DNA from: Desulfobacteraceae bacterium
GTDB taxonomy: Bacteria; Desulfobacterota; Desulfobacteria; Desulfobacterales; Desulfosalsimonadaceae
DNA: 64,000 nucleotides
Reading direction: 5' to 3'
NCBI GenBank assembly: GCA_011390465.1
Contig: JAABSH010000009.1
Coordinates: 29,422 to 93,421 of the forward strand
Made by a program: the position numbers and the translations under genes. Each line of letters starts with the position of its first letter. The stretch's first letter is position 1. Under the pieces are notes generated by a model. It had not been told where the DNA came from, did not search any database, and saw only the letters and a program-made list of their open reading frames with translations. This document shows, one piece after another, positions 28,443-37,915 of this stretch.

Positions 28443-29618
28443 ATGAAAGAAGCAGTTATCGTAAGTGCGGTCAGAACGCCCCTGGGAGCGTTTAACGGCA
28501 GTTTGAGCGGCATCGGCGCCACGGATACCGGTGCAATGGTAATCTCGGAAGCCGTCCGGCGGGCCGGTATTGAAAAAGATGCAGTCGATGAAGTCATCAT
28601 GGGGCAGGTGCTGCCCTGCGGCTACGGTCAGAACCCGGCCAAACAGGCGGCGGTAAAGGCAGGCATGCCCTGGGAGGCGGAATGCCTTACCATTAACAAA
28701 GTATGCGGCTCCGCGTTAAAATCCGTAATGCTGGCAGCCCAGGCAATTTGCGCGGGAGACGCGGACATAGTGGTGGCCGGCGGCATGGAAACCATGTCCA
28801 TGGCCCCCTATTACCTTGAAAAAGCCAGGTTCGGATATCGCATGGGCCCGGGCCAGCTCCAGGATCATATGATTCATGACGGTCTCTGGGACATTGTCAA
28901 TGATATGCACATGGGCATTTCAAATGAATTGTGTTCGGAAAAATACAATGTTTCCCGGGAAGACCAGGACCGGTATGCCGCGGAATCCTATCGCCGGGCC
29001 CTTGACGCCATCCGGGCCGGCCGGTTCAACGATGAAATCCTGCCGATAGAGGTGCCCGGCCGCAAAGGCGCGGTAAAAATTTTTGACACGGATGAAACCC
29101 CGGTGGAAACCCCCTATGACGTGCTGGCCAAAATGAAGCCGGCGTTTAAAAAAGACGGCCTGGGGACTGCGGGGAACGCCTCTATTATCAGTGACGGTGC
29201 GGCCGCGGTGGTGGTGATGTCCAGAGAACGGGCCAATGCCCTGGGATGCCCGGTGATGGCGCAAATCGGAGCCCAGGCATCCCATGGCATTGATATGAAA
29301 TACGTGCTGGTGGCCCCCATTCTGGCCATTCCCAAATGTCTGAAAAAAGAAGGCATTAAAAAAGATGCCGTGGATCTTTATGAAATCAACGAGGCTTTCA
29401 GCGGTTCCACCGTATCCGTGCTCAAAGAGCTGGCGCTGGATCCAGCCATCGTGAACGTCAACGGCGGAGCCGTGGCCCTGGGCCATCCCATCGGGGCCTC
29501 CGGCTGCCGGGTGCTGGTGACCCTGCTCTATGAAATGATCCGTCAGGACAAAAAAACCGGACTGGCCTCCCTGTGCCTGGGCGGGGGGGAAGCCGTGGCA
29601 ATGGTGATAAACCGGTAA
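28443..29618 (+). CDS. Acetyl-CoA acetyltransferase / thiolase
   Basis: 391 residues, the standard thiolase length. Active-site Cys in [16 protein letters not shown] (about 88), His in [15 protein letters not shown], second Cys in [11 protein letters not shown]. It catalyses reversible acetyl transfer between acyl-CoAs (biosynthetic acetoacetyl-CoA or beta-oxidation). It lies downstream of icmF, separated only by a MITE-1, and could have been co-transcribed before the insertion. AAGGAAG precedes the ATG. Confidence 0.93.
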   Translation: MKEAVIVSAVRTPLGAFNGSLSGIGATDTGAMVISEAVRRAGIEKDAVDEVIMGQVLPCGYGQNPAKQAAVKAGMPWEAECLTINKVCGSALKSVMLAAQAICAGDADIVVAGGMETMSMAPYYLEKARFGYRMGPGQLQDHMIHDGLWDIVNDMHMGISNELCSEKYNVSREDQDRYAAESYRRALDAIRAGRFNDEILPIEVPGRKGAVKIFDTDETPVETPYDVLAKMKPAFKKDGLGTAGNASIISDGAAAVVVMSRERANALGCPVMAQIGAQASHGIDMKYVLVAPILAIPKCLKKEGIKKDAVDLYEINEAFSGSTVSVLKELALDPAIVNVNGGAVALGHPIGASGCRVLVTLLYEMIRQDKKTGLASLCLGGGEAVAMVINR

Positions 29619-29749
29619 TCTGCTGATCCGGTTCGCTCAAATTCGGCCATCGAAATCGGTATCGGTATCGAAATCGCTATCGAATCCGATCCCGATCCCG
29701 ATTTCGATCCCGATAAAAACACGACAGATTGAGGGAAGCAGATATCCAT
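29619..29749. repeat. Period-6 ATCG-rich element, copy 1, with 9-bp flanking repeats
   Basis: Starts TCTGCTGATCCGGTTCGC, contains a run of about eleven hexamers of the form nnATCG / nnCCCG (29648-29714), and ends GGAAGCAGATATCCAT. AACCGGTAA occurs directly before (29610-29618, containing the thiolase stop) and directly after (29750-29758). Related elements are at 42421-42499 and 50081-50203. The conserved non-repeat ends and flanking direct repeats suggest a mobile element that carries a microsatellite. Confidence 0.6.
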
Positions 29750-29759
29750 AACCGGTAAA

Positions 29760-30395
29760 TTATTTTAGGCCGCTGATCCCGACAAAAGCGCCCTTTCCCC
29801 AGCCCTCGGTCACATCGGTCCGGGCGTCGGTCCGGGCAGTGCCGGGAACAAGGGTTTGAAAAACCTGGTTTACCGCAAACCCGGATGCCTTAAAAAACCC
29901 GAGCACCGCGTTGCTGGAAAAAAAGGCGGCATCCCTGTAATACCGGCTCTGGTATTTTTTTGCCTGATACTGACGTCCCAGTTCGCTTTTGCTGTCAATA
30001 AAAGCCGCAACCAGCCGCCCGCCGGGCTTCAAAATCCGGCGGGCTTCGGTAAACGCCAGAGCCACATCATCCATAAAACAAATGGCGGTTACCATCAGGA
30101 CAACATCAAAGCGGCCATCCGCAAAGGGCAGGTTTTCCGCAACCCCGCGGACCACCTGAATTCCCCGCTTTGAGGCTTTTTGCGCCATTTTTTCGGCAGG
30201 TTCCAGGCCCATCCGGACACCCAACGGACCGGCGAACTGTCCCGATCCCACCCCAACCTCCAGACCTGCGGCATGGGACGGGGGCAACAGCCGGCGGACG
30301 AGGTCCAGCTCCGCCGCATAGAGGTCCGGGTTTTTATCAAACCATGCGTCATAGGCATCCACAAAGGTTTCAAACGGCCCTGTTTTCGGCACCAT
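29760..30395 (-). CDS. Class I SAM-dependent methyltransferase
   Basis: 211 residues. Methyltransferase type 11 fold: motif I LEVGVGSGQFAGPLG, acidic loop in GLEPAEKMAQKA, motif around GVAENLPFADGRFDVVLMVT and KPGGRLVAAF. The acceptor is unknown; homologues act on small molecules or menaquinone-like compounds. AAAAGGAGG lies before the ATG. It is 15 bp downstream of the Fe-alcohol dehydrogenase gene on the same strand, likely one transcript. Confidence 0.82.
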   Translation of the reverse strand: MVPKTGPFETFVDAYDAWFDKNPDLYAAELDLVRRLLPPSHAAGLEVGVGSGQFAGPLGVRMGLEPAEKMAQKASKRGIQVVRGVAENLPFADGRFDVVLMVTAICFMDDVALAFTEARRILKPGGRLVAAFIDSKSELGRQYQAKKYQSRYYRDAAFFSSNAVLGFFKASGFAVNQVFQTLVPGTARTDARTDVTEGWGKGAFVGISGLK

Positions 30396-30410
30396 CCCTC
30401 CTTTTAATTT

Positions 30411-31652
30411 TCAGGCCGGCGGCAGCAGTTTCCGGATCAGGTCCTCGCACTCATCCAACGTCATAATGCGGGGCACGGGATAATCCGGATGGGCTTCTTT
30501 CAGTGCCCGCTTTGCAATCAGGGGAATATCCGTTTCCTTGAGTTCCTGAATATGCATCGGAATCTTCATGTTTTTGTTCATGGTTTTGATTTTTTCAATA
30601 AACTGCAAGGACAATTTTTCCGGCCCGTCCCGACGGGTGCCCAGATGTCCGGCAACGGCCAGATCGGCCAGCTTGTTTTCCGCGTCCTTGCGGCAGAATT
30701 CCAGTACATGGGGCAGAATAATGGCATTGGCCAGGCCGTGGGGCACTCCGTAAAGGCCGCCCACGGTATGGGCGATGGCATGCACATACCCCACGTAAGC
30801 CCGGGTAAAGGCTGATCCGGCGTAAAAGGACGCCAGGGCCATATTGTTTCGCGCTTCCAGATCCGTACCGGTTTTATAGGCTTTTTCAAGATTGTCAAAA
30901 ATCAGCCGCACGGCATTTTTTGCGTTGTCATCGGTAAAACTGGTGCCGTTGCGCCCGATATAGGCTTCCACGGCATGGGTGAGCGCGTCCATCCCTGTTG
31001 TAGACGTAATATGCGGCGGCAAACCCGTCATAAGTTCCGGATCCAGTACCGCGATTTTGGGGATCAGCTTTAAATCATTAATGGCAAATTTCTCATGGGT
31101 GGACGGATCGGAAATCACCGCCGCCACCGTGGTTTCAGAGCCTGTGCCCGCGGTTGTGGGAACACAGAAAAATGGCGGAATGGGCATAATCACCCGGAAA
31201 TAGCCTTTCATCCGGCGGACGGAAAAAAAGGGATTGGCCACCCGGGCCCCGATAATTTTGGCGCAATCCATGGCCGAACCGCCGCCAAACCCGATAATTC
31301 CTTCGCAATTGTTTTTCTTGTAAATCTCCCGGCCTTTTTCAACATTCCGGATGGTGGGATTCGGCTGAACATCATCATAAACCGTAAATTTGATGCCATG
31401 GTCTTTCAGTGACGCAAGTAAAACGTCCGGAAGCTTGAGTGTCATCAATACCTTGTCCGTTACCACCAGCACATTTTTCACCCCCCTTGCCCGAATATTT
31501 TCCGCCAGGCTTTTTATGCTGCCGGCACCGGTGAGCAGCACGGGCACGGGAAACGGCAGCACAGTGGATACCACTTTCATGGTTTTATGCTGGGTCCGGT
31601 ACAGTCCTTTTTTCAAATTCCAAATCATGTTTTTTGTCTGCTTTTCGCTCAT
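30411..31652 (-). CDS. Iron-containing alcohol dehydrogenase
   Basis: About 413 residues from ATG 31652 (preceded by AAGGGG; the frame also allows GTG 31661). Group III Fe-ADH features: NAD-binding GFGGGSAMDCAKIIG, and metal ligands in DALTHAVEAYIG, YVHAIAHTVGG and YGVPHGLANAIILPH (Asp and three His). It interconverts alcohols and aldehydes with NAD(H). The substrate is unknown. It is followed by a methyltransferase gene at 15 bp. Confidence 0.9.
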   Translation of the reverse strand: MSEKQTKNMIWNLKKGLYRTQHKTMKVVSTVLPFPVPVLLTGAGSIKSLAENIRARGVKNVLVVTDKVLMTLKLPDVLLASLKDHGIKFTVYDDVQPNPTIRNVEKGREIYKKNNCEGIIGFGGGSAMDCAKIIGARVANPFFSVRRMKGYFRVIMPIPPFFCVPTTAGTGSETTVAAVISDPSTHEKFAINDLKLIPKIAVLDPELMTGLPPHITSTTGMDALTHAVEAYIGRNGTSFTDDNAKNAVRLIFDNLEKAYKTGTDLEARNNMALASFYAGSAFTRAYVGYVHAIAHTVGGLYGVPHGLANAIILPHVLEFCRKDAENKLADLAVAGHLGTRRDGPEKLSLQFIEKIKTMNKNMKIPMHIQELKETDIPLIAKRALKEAHPDYPVPRIMTLDECEDLIRKLLPPA

Positions 31653-31803
31653 TTCAGTCACCCCTTTTCATTGTCCTTGCGGCGCACCCTTGCCCGGCGC
31701 TTCTCCGGCTCATCTCCGGGTGCTGTTAATATAAAAATCTGCTTTCAAGGGCAGGGTCACTGAAAGTCAATTCATACGGAAACGCCGTCAGGTTCCCCAC
31801 CCC

Positions 31804-32295
31804 TTACAAATCATAGAGGGCATCGTCTTTTATGGGCGGCTGCTTCCTGTTCTGGTGCCGGCCCACTTTTTTCCCGGGGAGTATAAAAGGATCTTCATCT
31901 CCCATCAGATCCCCCATTTCAGCTTCTATTTTTTCCGGATCTTCCCCTTTTTCCATACGGGCCAGGGCCGCTTCCATGGTCGGCCCCAGTTCCATGCCCG
32001 TCATATCCGTCAATTTGCGCATCAGTTTCGCCGCCTGGCGCGGATCCTCCTCATTGATATGCTCTGCTTCTCTTGCCATCATGGCCATGGCCTGCTCCAT
32101 TTTGGATTCATCAATGGGCAGATCATCCATGCTGTTTTCTTCGGCCCGTCCGGTCACGGCAAAAAGCGAAATCTGCCTGCTCAATTTCGGGTTTTTACAC
32201 CGGGGACATCCGGGAATTTTTGCAGTGTTTACAGTAGGGGAAAAAAAATTAAATACGGTATGGCAGTCTTTGCAGTAAAATTCATAAATCGGCAT
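31804..32295 (-). CDS. FmdB family zinc ribbon protein
   Basis: 163 residues from ATG 32295 (GAGG upstream; the longer frame to 32373 is unlikely). Start MPIYEFYCKDCHTVFNFF followed by PGCPRCKNPK gives the two CxxC knuckles of the FmdB/CxxC_CxxC_SSSS family. The C-terminal ~100 residues are acidic and helical, rich in Met and Glu (MEQAMAMMAREAEHINEED). The role of the family is unclear, with suggested regulatory function. It is divergent from the MarR gene. Confidence 0.8.
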   Translation of the reverse strand: MPIYEFYCKDCHTVFNFFSPTVNTAKIPGCPRCKNPKLSRQISLFAVTGRAEENSMDDLPIDESKMEQAMAMMAREAEHINEEDPRQAAKLMRKLTDMTGMELGPTMEAALARMEKGEDPEKIEAEMGDLMGDEDPFILPGKKVGRHQNRKQPPIKDDALYDL

Positions 32296-32443
32296 GCGAA
32301 TGGTCCTCTTTACGCAACTTCGGAAAGTAACCCAAAAACAAAAGCAGTCACTGAATAAACCGTTATATGACAAAAAAAACCAATGAAGTCAATTGCCATA
32401 AATAATTGGTGGAATGTCTAAAATGGATAACCAGATTTTTTTA

Positions 32444-32485
32444 TTGACATCTGTTTCCGAAACCTTTATTTGTTCGTGTACAAAG
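32444..32485 (+). promoter_or_regulatory. Promoter with MarR-type operator
   Basis: TTGACA at 32444-32449, a 17-base spacer and TATTTG at 32467-32472. Overlapping the -10, TTTGTTCGTGTACAAAG (32469-32485) is an imperfect palindrome of the TTTGT-N6-ACAAA form used by many MarR proteins. It lies directly before the MarR gene, suggesting autoregulation. A related site lies at 33039. Confidence 0.65.
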
Positions 32486-32493
32486 GATAAAAA

Positions 32494-32916
32494 ATGACAA
32501 AACTCCCTGAAGATCTTCCGGACTGCATGGTTTTTCTGCTGGGCAAAGCCTATCAGAAAGCCCACGGCAGTTTTAAAAAAAGACTGAAAAAATACGGCCT
32601 CACCAATATGCAGCACCTTGTGCTGGAAGGCCTGTGGTATCAAGAAGGCATGACCGCGGCGGAACTTTGCAAGCTGCTGATTATTGACAAGGCCACCGTA
32701 TCCGGCATTCTGGAAAGAATGGCGGATACCGGCTGGATTATAAAAAAACAAAATCCGGATGACGGCCGGGTGCAGCAGCTCTATCCGTCGGAAAAAGCCA
32801 CAGAATTTAAAAACAGGCTGATTATTGAAAGAAAAGAAGCCAACAAAGAAATTTTAAAAAAATTTTCCCTTGAAGAACAGCTGCTTTTGAAACGACTGCT
32901 CCGAGATCTCATCTGA
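32494..32916 (+). CDS. MarR family transcriptional regulator
   Basis: 140 residues with the winged helix-turn-helix: NMQHLVLEGLWYQEGMTAAE, LCKLLIIDKATVSGILERM and the wing DTGWIIKKQNPDDGRVQQLY. It is a dimeric repressor whose ligand is often an aromatic acid or acyl-CoA. The acyl-CoA dehydrogenase gene follows on the same strand, and both have a TTTGTTCGT site upstream, so control of that gene is a reasonable inference. Confidence 0.9.
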   Translation: MTKLPEDLPDCMVFLLGKAYQKAHGSFKKRLKKYGLTNMQHLVLEGLWYQEGMTAAELCKLLIIDKATVSGILERMADTGWIIKKQNPDDGRVQQLYPSEKATEFKNRLIIERKEANKEILKKFSLEEQLLLKRLLRDLI

Positions 32917-33038
32917 TTTCATTTTCTATGCGCTGAAACGTTCACTGCCGGATCTCGTTCTTACGTTGGTATTGTCATGCACCGCGACCGGTGCCTGATT
33001 TTTCAATTTTCCAATTTTTTAATGGGAAAATCCGATTC

Positions 33039-33055
33039 TTTGTTCGTATGCCAAC
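33039..33055 (+). promoter_or_regulatory. Possible second MarR site before the acyl-CoA dehydrogenase gene
   Basis: TTTGTTCGTATGCCAAC shares TTTGTTCGT with the site at 32469 before the MarR gene. It lies about 50 bp before the acyl-CoA dehydrogenase start. The right half is poorly conserved, so this is tentative. Confidence 0.4.
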
Positions 33056-33104
33056 AATTCAACCCAAAAACGTCACATCAAAACCCTCAACAAGGAGGAA
33101 CCCC

Positions 33105-34808
33105 ATGATTCTGCTGAATCCCAAAAAAGAAAAATTTGAACACCTGGATCCCCGATCCCGGGAAATTATGCTGAAAACCATTGAGTATTTTGAGTCCAGA
33201 GGCAAAGAAAAACTCAAACATGACAGCCATGAGCGGGTATGGTACAGCGATTTTATTCAATTTATGAAAGACAACCAGGTCATGGCCAATCTGCTGACAC
33301 CGGAACAATACGCGGACGGTGATCCGAATACCCGGTGGGACACCTTCCGCATCTGTGATTTCAATGAAATCCTTGGATTTTACAATCTGTCCCACTGGTA
33401 TACCTGGCAGGTTTCCATTCTGGGCCTGGGCCCGATTTTCATGGGTAAAAATGAGGAAGTAAAGAAAAAAACCGCCCAAATGCTCAAAGACGGTGGTATC
33501 TTTGCCTTCGGCCTTTCTGAAAAAGCCCACGGCGCGGACCTCTATTCCTCCGAAATGATGCTGACGCCCCTGGGAGACGGCAAATATGTGGCGGACGGCG
33601 GCAAATATTATATCGGCAACGGCAACAAGGCGGCCCTGGTTTCCACATTTGCCAAAAATTCCGAAACCGACGAATATGTCTTTTTCGTGGTCGATCCGGA
33701 ACATCCGAATTATGATCTCGTCAAAAATGTGGTGGACTGGGAAGGCTATGTGGCGGAATACGCTCTGAACGGTTATCCCATCACGGACGACGATATCCTC
33801 ACCACTGGCAGGGATGCCTGGGACTCATCCCTCAACACCATTAACGTGGGAAAATTTAATCTGGGCTGGGCGTCCATCGGCATTGCCACGCATGCCTTCT
33901 ATGAAGCCATCAACCACGCCAGCCACCGGAATCTCTTCGGTAAATATGTCACCGAATTCCCCCACATCAAACAGCTTTTCACAGACGCTTACTGCCGTCT
34001 GGTGGCCATGAAACTGTTCGCCCAGCGGGCCACCGATTACCTGCGGTCCGCCTCTGAAACCGACCGCCGGTATCTGCTGTTCAACCCCATGGTGAAAATG
34101 AAAGTCACCACCCAGGGCGAAGAAGTGATCAACCTGCTGTGGGACGTCATCGCGGCCCGGGGTTTTGAAAAGGACGTGTACTTTGAAATGGCGGTCAAGG
34201 ATATTCGGGCCCTTCCCAAACTCGAAGGCACGGTTCATGTCAATATGGCACTGATCATCAAATTCATGGCCAATTATTTTTTCAATCCCGGCGAATTTCC
34301 GGAAATTCCCCTTCGCACGGACCCGAAAAATGATGATTTCCTTTTTAACCAGGGTCCCACCAAAGGACTGGGGAAAATCCAGTTTCATGATTTCAACAAG
34401 GCCTATGGTGATGTGAATCTGAAAAACGTGGCAATATTTAAAGAACAAATCGAGCTGCTCAAAGAATTCCTGATGACCGCCACTCCGAGCGCGGAACAGG
34501 CAAAAAACATTGATTTCCTGCTTTCCCTGGGAGAACTTTTCACCCTGGTGGTTTACGGTCAGCTGCTCCTGGAAAAATATAAAATGGAAACCCTTGAGGA
34601 TGATCTCATGGAACAGATTTTTGATTTCATGATCCGGGATTTTTCCAAATTCGCGCTCCAGATTTATTCAAAACCCTCCAGCACGGACAAGCAGATGGAG
34701 TTGTGCCAGAAAATGATCAAAAAACCGGTGGTGGACGATGCGCGTTTTGACCGGTTTGTGGGAAATGTCGTGTATGCGCTCAAAGATACCTATGAAATGA
34801 ATCCCTGA
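33105..34808 (+). CDS. Acyl-CoA dehydrogenase family protein
   Basis: 567 residues from ATG 33105, preceded by AAGGAGGAA; the frame is open upstream to 32991. Seen: FAFGLSEKAHGADLYSSE (FAD/substrate loop), GGKYYIGNGNKAALVSTFAK, and FNPMVKMKVTTQGEEVINLLWD. It is longer than the common ~380-residue type, with an extra C-terminal helical part as in the larger bacterial dehydrogenases. It oxidises acyl-CoA to the enoyl-CoA, passing electrons to ETF. It is controlled perhaps by the adjacent MarR protein. Confidence 0.88.
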   Translation: MILLNPKKEKFEHLDPRSREIMLKTIEYFESRGKEKLKHDSHERVWYSDFIQFMKDNQVMANLLTPEQYADGDPNTRWDTFRICDFNEILGFYNLSHWYTWQVSILGLGPIFMGKNEEVKKKTAQMLKDGGIFAFGLSEKAHGADLYSSEMMLTPLGDGKYVADGGKYYIGNGNKAALVSTFAKNSETDEYVFFVVDPEHPNYDLVKNVVDWEGYVAEYALNGYPITDDDILTTGRDAWDSSLNTINVGKFNLGWASIGIATHAFYEAINHASHRNLFGKYVTEFPHIKQLFTDAYCRLVAMKLFAQRATDYLRSASETDRRYLLFNPMVKMKVTTQGEEVINLLWDVIAARGFEKDVYFEMAVKDIRALPKLEGTVHVNMALIIKFMANYFFNPGEFPEIPLRTDPKNDDFLFNQGPTKGLGKIQFHDFNKAYGDVNLKNVAIFKEQIELLKEFLMTATPSAEQAKNIDFLLSLGELFTLVVYGQLLLEKYKMETLEDDLMEQIFDFMIRDFSKFALQIYSKPSSTDKQMELCQKMIKKPVVDDARFDRFVGNVVYALKDTYEMNP

Positions 34809-34915
34809 TGCGCGTTTTTAATCCATCACGGGACTGTAAATGACCGTTTCCGGAAATCTGGCGATCTGCTTTGGAGTGGATAACCGGATTTCCGGAATAC
34901 CCGGTTGAAAAATTG

Positions 34916-35615
34916 CTATTCCGGCCGCCGGATATTGTATTTTTTCATCCGTTTCCAAATTGTCACCCGGCTGACCCCGAGTTTCCGGGCCGCCGCAGAC
35001 TGGTTCCATCCCGCCTCACGGAGCACGGCAAGCAATGTTTCGCGCTGGTTTCCGTCACGTTCTGCAAAAATCTGCGCAGATGGCATGCAGTCCGCGCCGG
35101 ACCGGATTCTAATCGGCAGATGCCCTTCGTTTATTCCCCCTCCCGGACACAGCACATTTGATCTCCTGCTGGTGCCGGATTTCCCGGGTGATATCGGTCA
35201 GGGTTTCCACCACGCCGACAATCTCGCCGTCCGCATCTTTCAGCACGGTTCCGCTCTTTAAAAGATGCACGGTTCTTCGGTCTTTATGGGTCAACAAACA
35301 TTTTTTATCCCGCACCTGGCCTTTTGCGAAAAGTTTACACCAGTCTTTTCCCGGCCCCCTGGCATACACAACACATCCCGTACAGTTAAGCACCCGGCAG
35401 TCTTTTTCCTTCAGTTCCGCTTCCGAATATCCGGTCATTCTTTCTGCTGCCGGATTCACCGCGATAATTTTTCCAAATTTGTCTATGATGAGCAGCCCGT
35501 CATTCACCGTGTCCATGATGGCTTTCCAGTGGCGCCCAATATCAAGAAACGAATCCGGCATGAAGTCTCTCCTTTTGGATAAAATACCGTTCCACCTGTT
35601 AACCAGATTTAACAC
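34916..35615 (-). pseudogene. PAS / Fis-HTH regulator, split by a frameshift and lacking an AAA+ domain
   Basis: The 5' part (35615-35109) encodes a PAS domain with four or more conserved cysteines: DCRVLNCTGCVVYARG, WCKLFAKGQVRDKKC, then VGVVETLTDITREIRHQQEI. This Cys-rich PAS is usual at the N terminus of sigma-54-dependent regulators. The 3' part (35155-34916), in another frame, encodes the Fis-type helix-turn-helix ETLLAVLREAGWNQSAAARK, LGVSRVTIWKRMKKYNI. The ~240-residue AAA+ domain normally between them is missing, and the frames meet near a G-rich run (about 35136-35144). It is therefore either a deletion-plus-frameshift remnant or an AAA-less PAS-Fis protein with one frameshift. Confidence 0.65.
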
Positions 35616-35797
35616 GTGTTAATTTAATATAAATCAGAACTGAACACAACTTTTGTTTTGCCCTGTTCAAATTTTAACTAAAATATTACTTTTATCGTCA
35701 TAACCCATCGAAATAAAGAGCAGAAACAGAGCTGGAACCCTTTGGCCGCCACCAGGGTAAATGCTGGCACATCTATTGCAATAAAAAGGGTTTATAC

Positions 35798-35826
35798 TTG
35801 CATTGCGCATGAAACAATTTTATAAA
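35798..35826 (+). promoter_or_regulatory. Promoter of the electron-transfer cluster
   Basis: TTGCAT (35798-35803), a 17-base spacer and TATAAA (35821-35826), about 50 bp before the start of the DUF3373 gene. Near-consensus sigma-70 type. Confidence 0.6.
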
Positions 35827-35874
35827 CTTTACAGGGTGTTCTTTATTAACCGCACTTTTTAACCGGAGGGTCGC

Positions 35875-37617
35875 ATGACAAAAAACACACACGTTTATCA
35901 ATTGGCCATCTTATGCATGATTGGGGTTTTAACCATTTTAACGGGGACGTCTGCTTCAGCGACGGCCCAGAAATGTCCCAAAGGGTGTGCGGCTCAGAAA
36001 TGCCAGGAAAACTGCCCGCTTTCGGAACTGCAACAGGAAGTGGGAGCACTTCAGGAAAAAATTAAAAAACTGGAAAAAAAGAGCGACTGGGCGACAGATG
36101 ATATCGATTACATGAGTGGCAGGCTGGACAAAGCGGAAATGCACACTGCCACAGACAAAATCGCATTCAGCGGTGAACTCCGCACCGAAGCCCACAGCAT
36201 TCATTATGACAACATCCGCATTGCCAGCCCCGCCATTATGGGCGCTTTTTTCACACCCGCACCCAATGGTTTCAGCGGCGCCACCCTTTCCCAGATCCAG
36301 CAGGCCATTGGCCAGATGACCATGGCCGGCATGGTACCCCCGGCCGGTCAGTATGATGCCAACAATGACATCATTTACACCAACCGGCTGCGCCTGGATA
36401 TAAAATCCGTTATTAATTCCAAACTCAGCGTCCACGGTCGCCTGACGGCCTACAAAGCCTTTGGTGACAGCACCGGTGTGAAGTTCAACCAGGGAAGCCT
36501 GGGAGATGTGACCTTTGACGGCAACACCGCCAGCCTGCCCCACGGGGATACCATTCGCATGGAACGGGCGTATTTTGTTTACAGCGACGAGTTTGGCCGT
36601 CTTCCGCTTAGCCTTTCCATCGGCCGCCGCCCGTCCACAGACGGCCCACCCCTGGAGTACCGGAACAACAGCCTGGTAGGCGGCTCCCCCATGGCCACCA
36701 TCATAAACTGGCAGTTTGACGGCGCATCTTTAACCTTTGGCCTTGAAGACATCACCGGCATTCCGGGCGCCTCTTTCAAACTCTGCTACGGTGTGGGCTA
36801 TGAAGCGGATTGGGGCAATTCCACTTCCCTGAACTATATGCACTCCGATCTTGAAGATGTGCATCTTTTCGGTTTTATCTCAGACTTCTATGATAACGGC
36901 AATACCAGCCTGATGTTCAACTATGCCCATGCCTGGGAAATCACCGACGGGTTCACCGGCACATCCGTGATGCCGTTTACCGTGAAAAAGCAGGACACCA
37001 ACGGCGACGGAGAAATGGAATACGTTTTCGAGCAGAACAGCGGCGGGTTCATCAGCCGGCTGGAACCTATGACCAATATTGGCGACTGGGACGCGGCCTC
37101 CCTGCTTCTGAGAACCAATTTTAAAGACAACCTGGCAGACATCGATTTTTTCCTTGCCGGCTCCTGGACCCATACGGACCCTTCCCGGATTTCCAAAAAC
37201 CCGTTCTATGAAATCATGGGCATGGGGCTTCTCAGCTCAAACGGAAAACTCGAAGAAAGAGACGGATACAGCGTATACGCAGGCGCCCTTTTTCCCATGC
37301 CTTTTGACGCACGGCTGGGACTTGAATACAACTGGGGCTCCAAATACTGGTTCAATTTCACAGGCGCGGAAGATTCGCTCATCGGCAGCAAGCTGGCAGT
37401 GCGCGGAGATGTATATGAAGCCTATTACATTCAGCCCATTATCAAAAACAACTTTTTTGTGAAACTAGGCACCCAGTTTTATGACTACCGGTACACAGGC
37501 AGCGGCAATCCTTTGGGCAAGCCGGTGCGCATTTCACAAACCACTTCCCTGGATACCATCAATCCGGTTGTTGATGAAGTCTGGAATTACTATGTTTCTG
37601 CGACCGTGAATTTTTAA
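35875..37617 (+). CDS. DUF3373-type outer-membrane protein
   Basis: 580 residues. A signal peptide (LAILCMIGVLTILTGTSASA) is followed by a Cys-rich stretch (CPKGCAAQKCQENCP), a short coiled coil (ELQQEVGALQEKIKKLEK) and a barrel-like remainder with GRRPSTDGPPLEYRNNS, the best-known DUF3373 signature. It ends in an aromatic (VSATVNF), as barrels do. The family is common near multiheme cytochromes in Geobacter-like and sulfate-reducing bacteria. Placed first in a cluster with three cytochrome genes, it may be an outer-membrane channel or part of an electron conduit. GGAGG is found before the ATG. Confidence 0.78.
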   Translation: MTKNTHVYQLAILCMIGVLTILTGTSASATAQKCPKGCAAQKCQENCPLSELQQEVGALQEKIKKLEKKSDWATDDIDYMSGRLDKAEMHTATDKIAFSGELRTEAHSIHYDNIRIASPAIMGAFFTPAPNGFSGATLSQIQQAIGQMTMAGMVPPAGQYDANNDIIYTNRLRLDIKSVINSKLSVHGRLTAYKAFGDSTGVKFNQGSLGDVTFDGNTASLPHGDTIRMERAYFVYSDEFGRLPLSLSIGRRPSTDGPPLEYRNNSLVGGSPMATIINWQFDGASLTFGLEDITGIPGASFKLCYGVGYEADWGNSTSLNYMHSDLEDVHLFGFISDFYDNGNTSLMFNYAHAWEITDGFTGTSVMPFTVKKQDTNGDGEMEYVFEQNSGGFISRLEPMTNIGDWDAASLLLRTNFKDNLADIDFFLAGSWTHTDPSRISKNPFYEIMGMGLLSSNGKLEERDGYSVYAGALFPMPFDARLGLEYNWGSKYWFNFTGAEDSLIGSKLAVRGDVYEAYYIQPIIKNNFFVKLGTQFYDYRYTGSGNPLGKPVRISQTTSLDTINPVVDEVWNYYVSATVNF

Positions 37618-37915
37618 AAGGTGACCTGAAACCCATGGGCAGATCTCACGATAGCGGTTTCAGGATCCCTGATGCGGGTTGCGGTATCGGAAGTCTCGCC
37701 CCCGGCGAATGAGAGTGTCTGCCGGGTTTTTGCCCGGAAGTTGAGGCAGCCGGCACTGCCGCAATGGGGCAGACTGCTTCCATGGTCCATGGCAAACGGA
37801 AAAGATTGAAAGACGATAAACTTTTGTGACAAACCAGTTGTTTTCTGATAGACTAATCCCAAAAAAACAGGCCTGTTCTTTGATTTATAACTATTTTTCA
37901 GGAGGAACCCATTCA

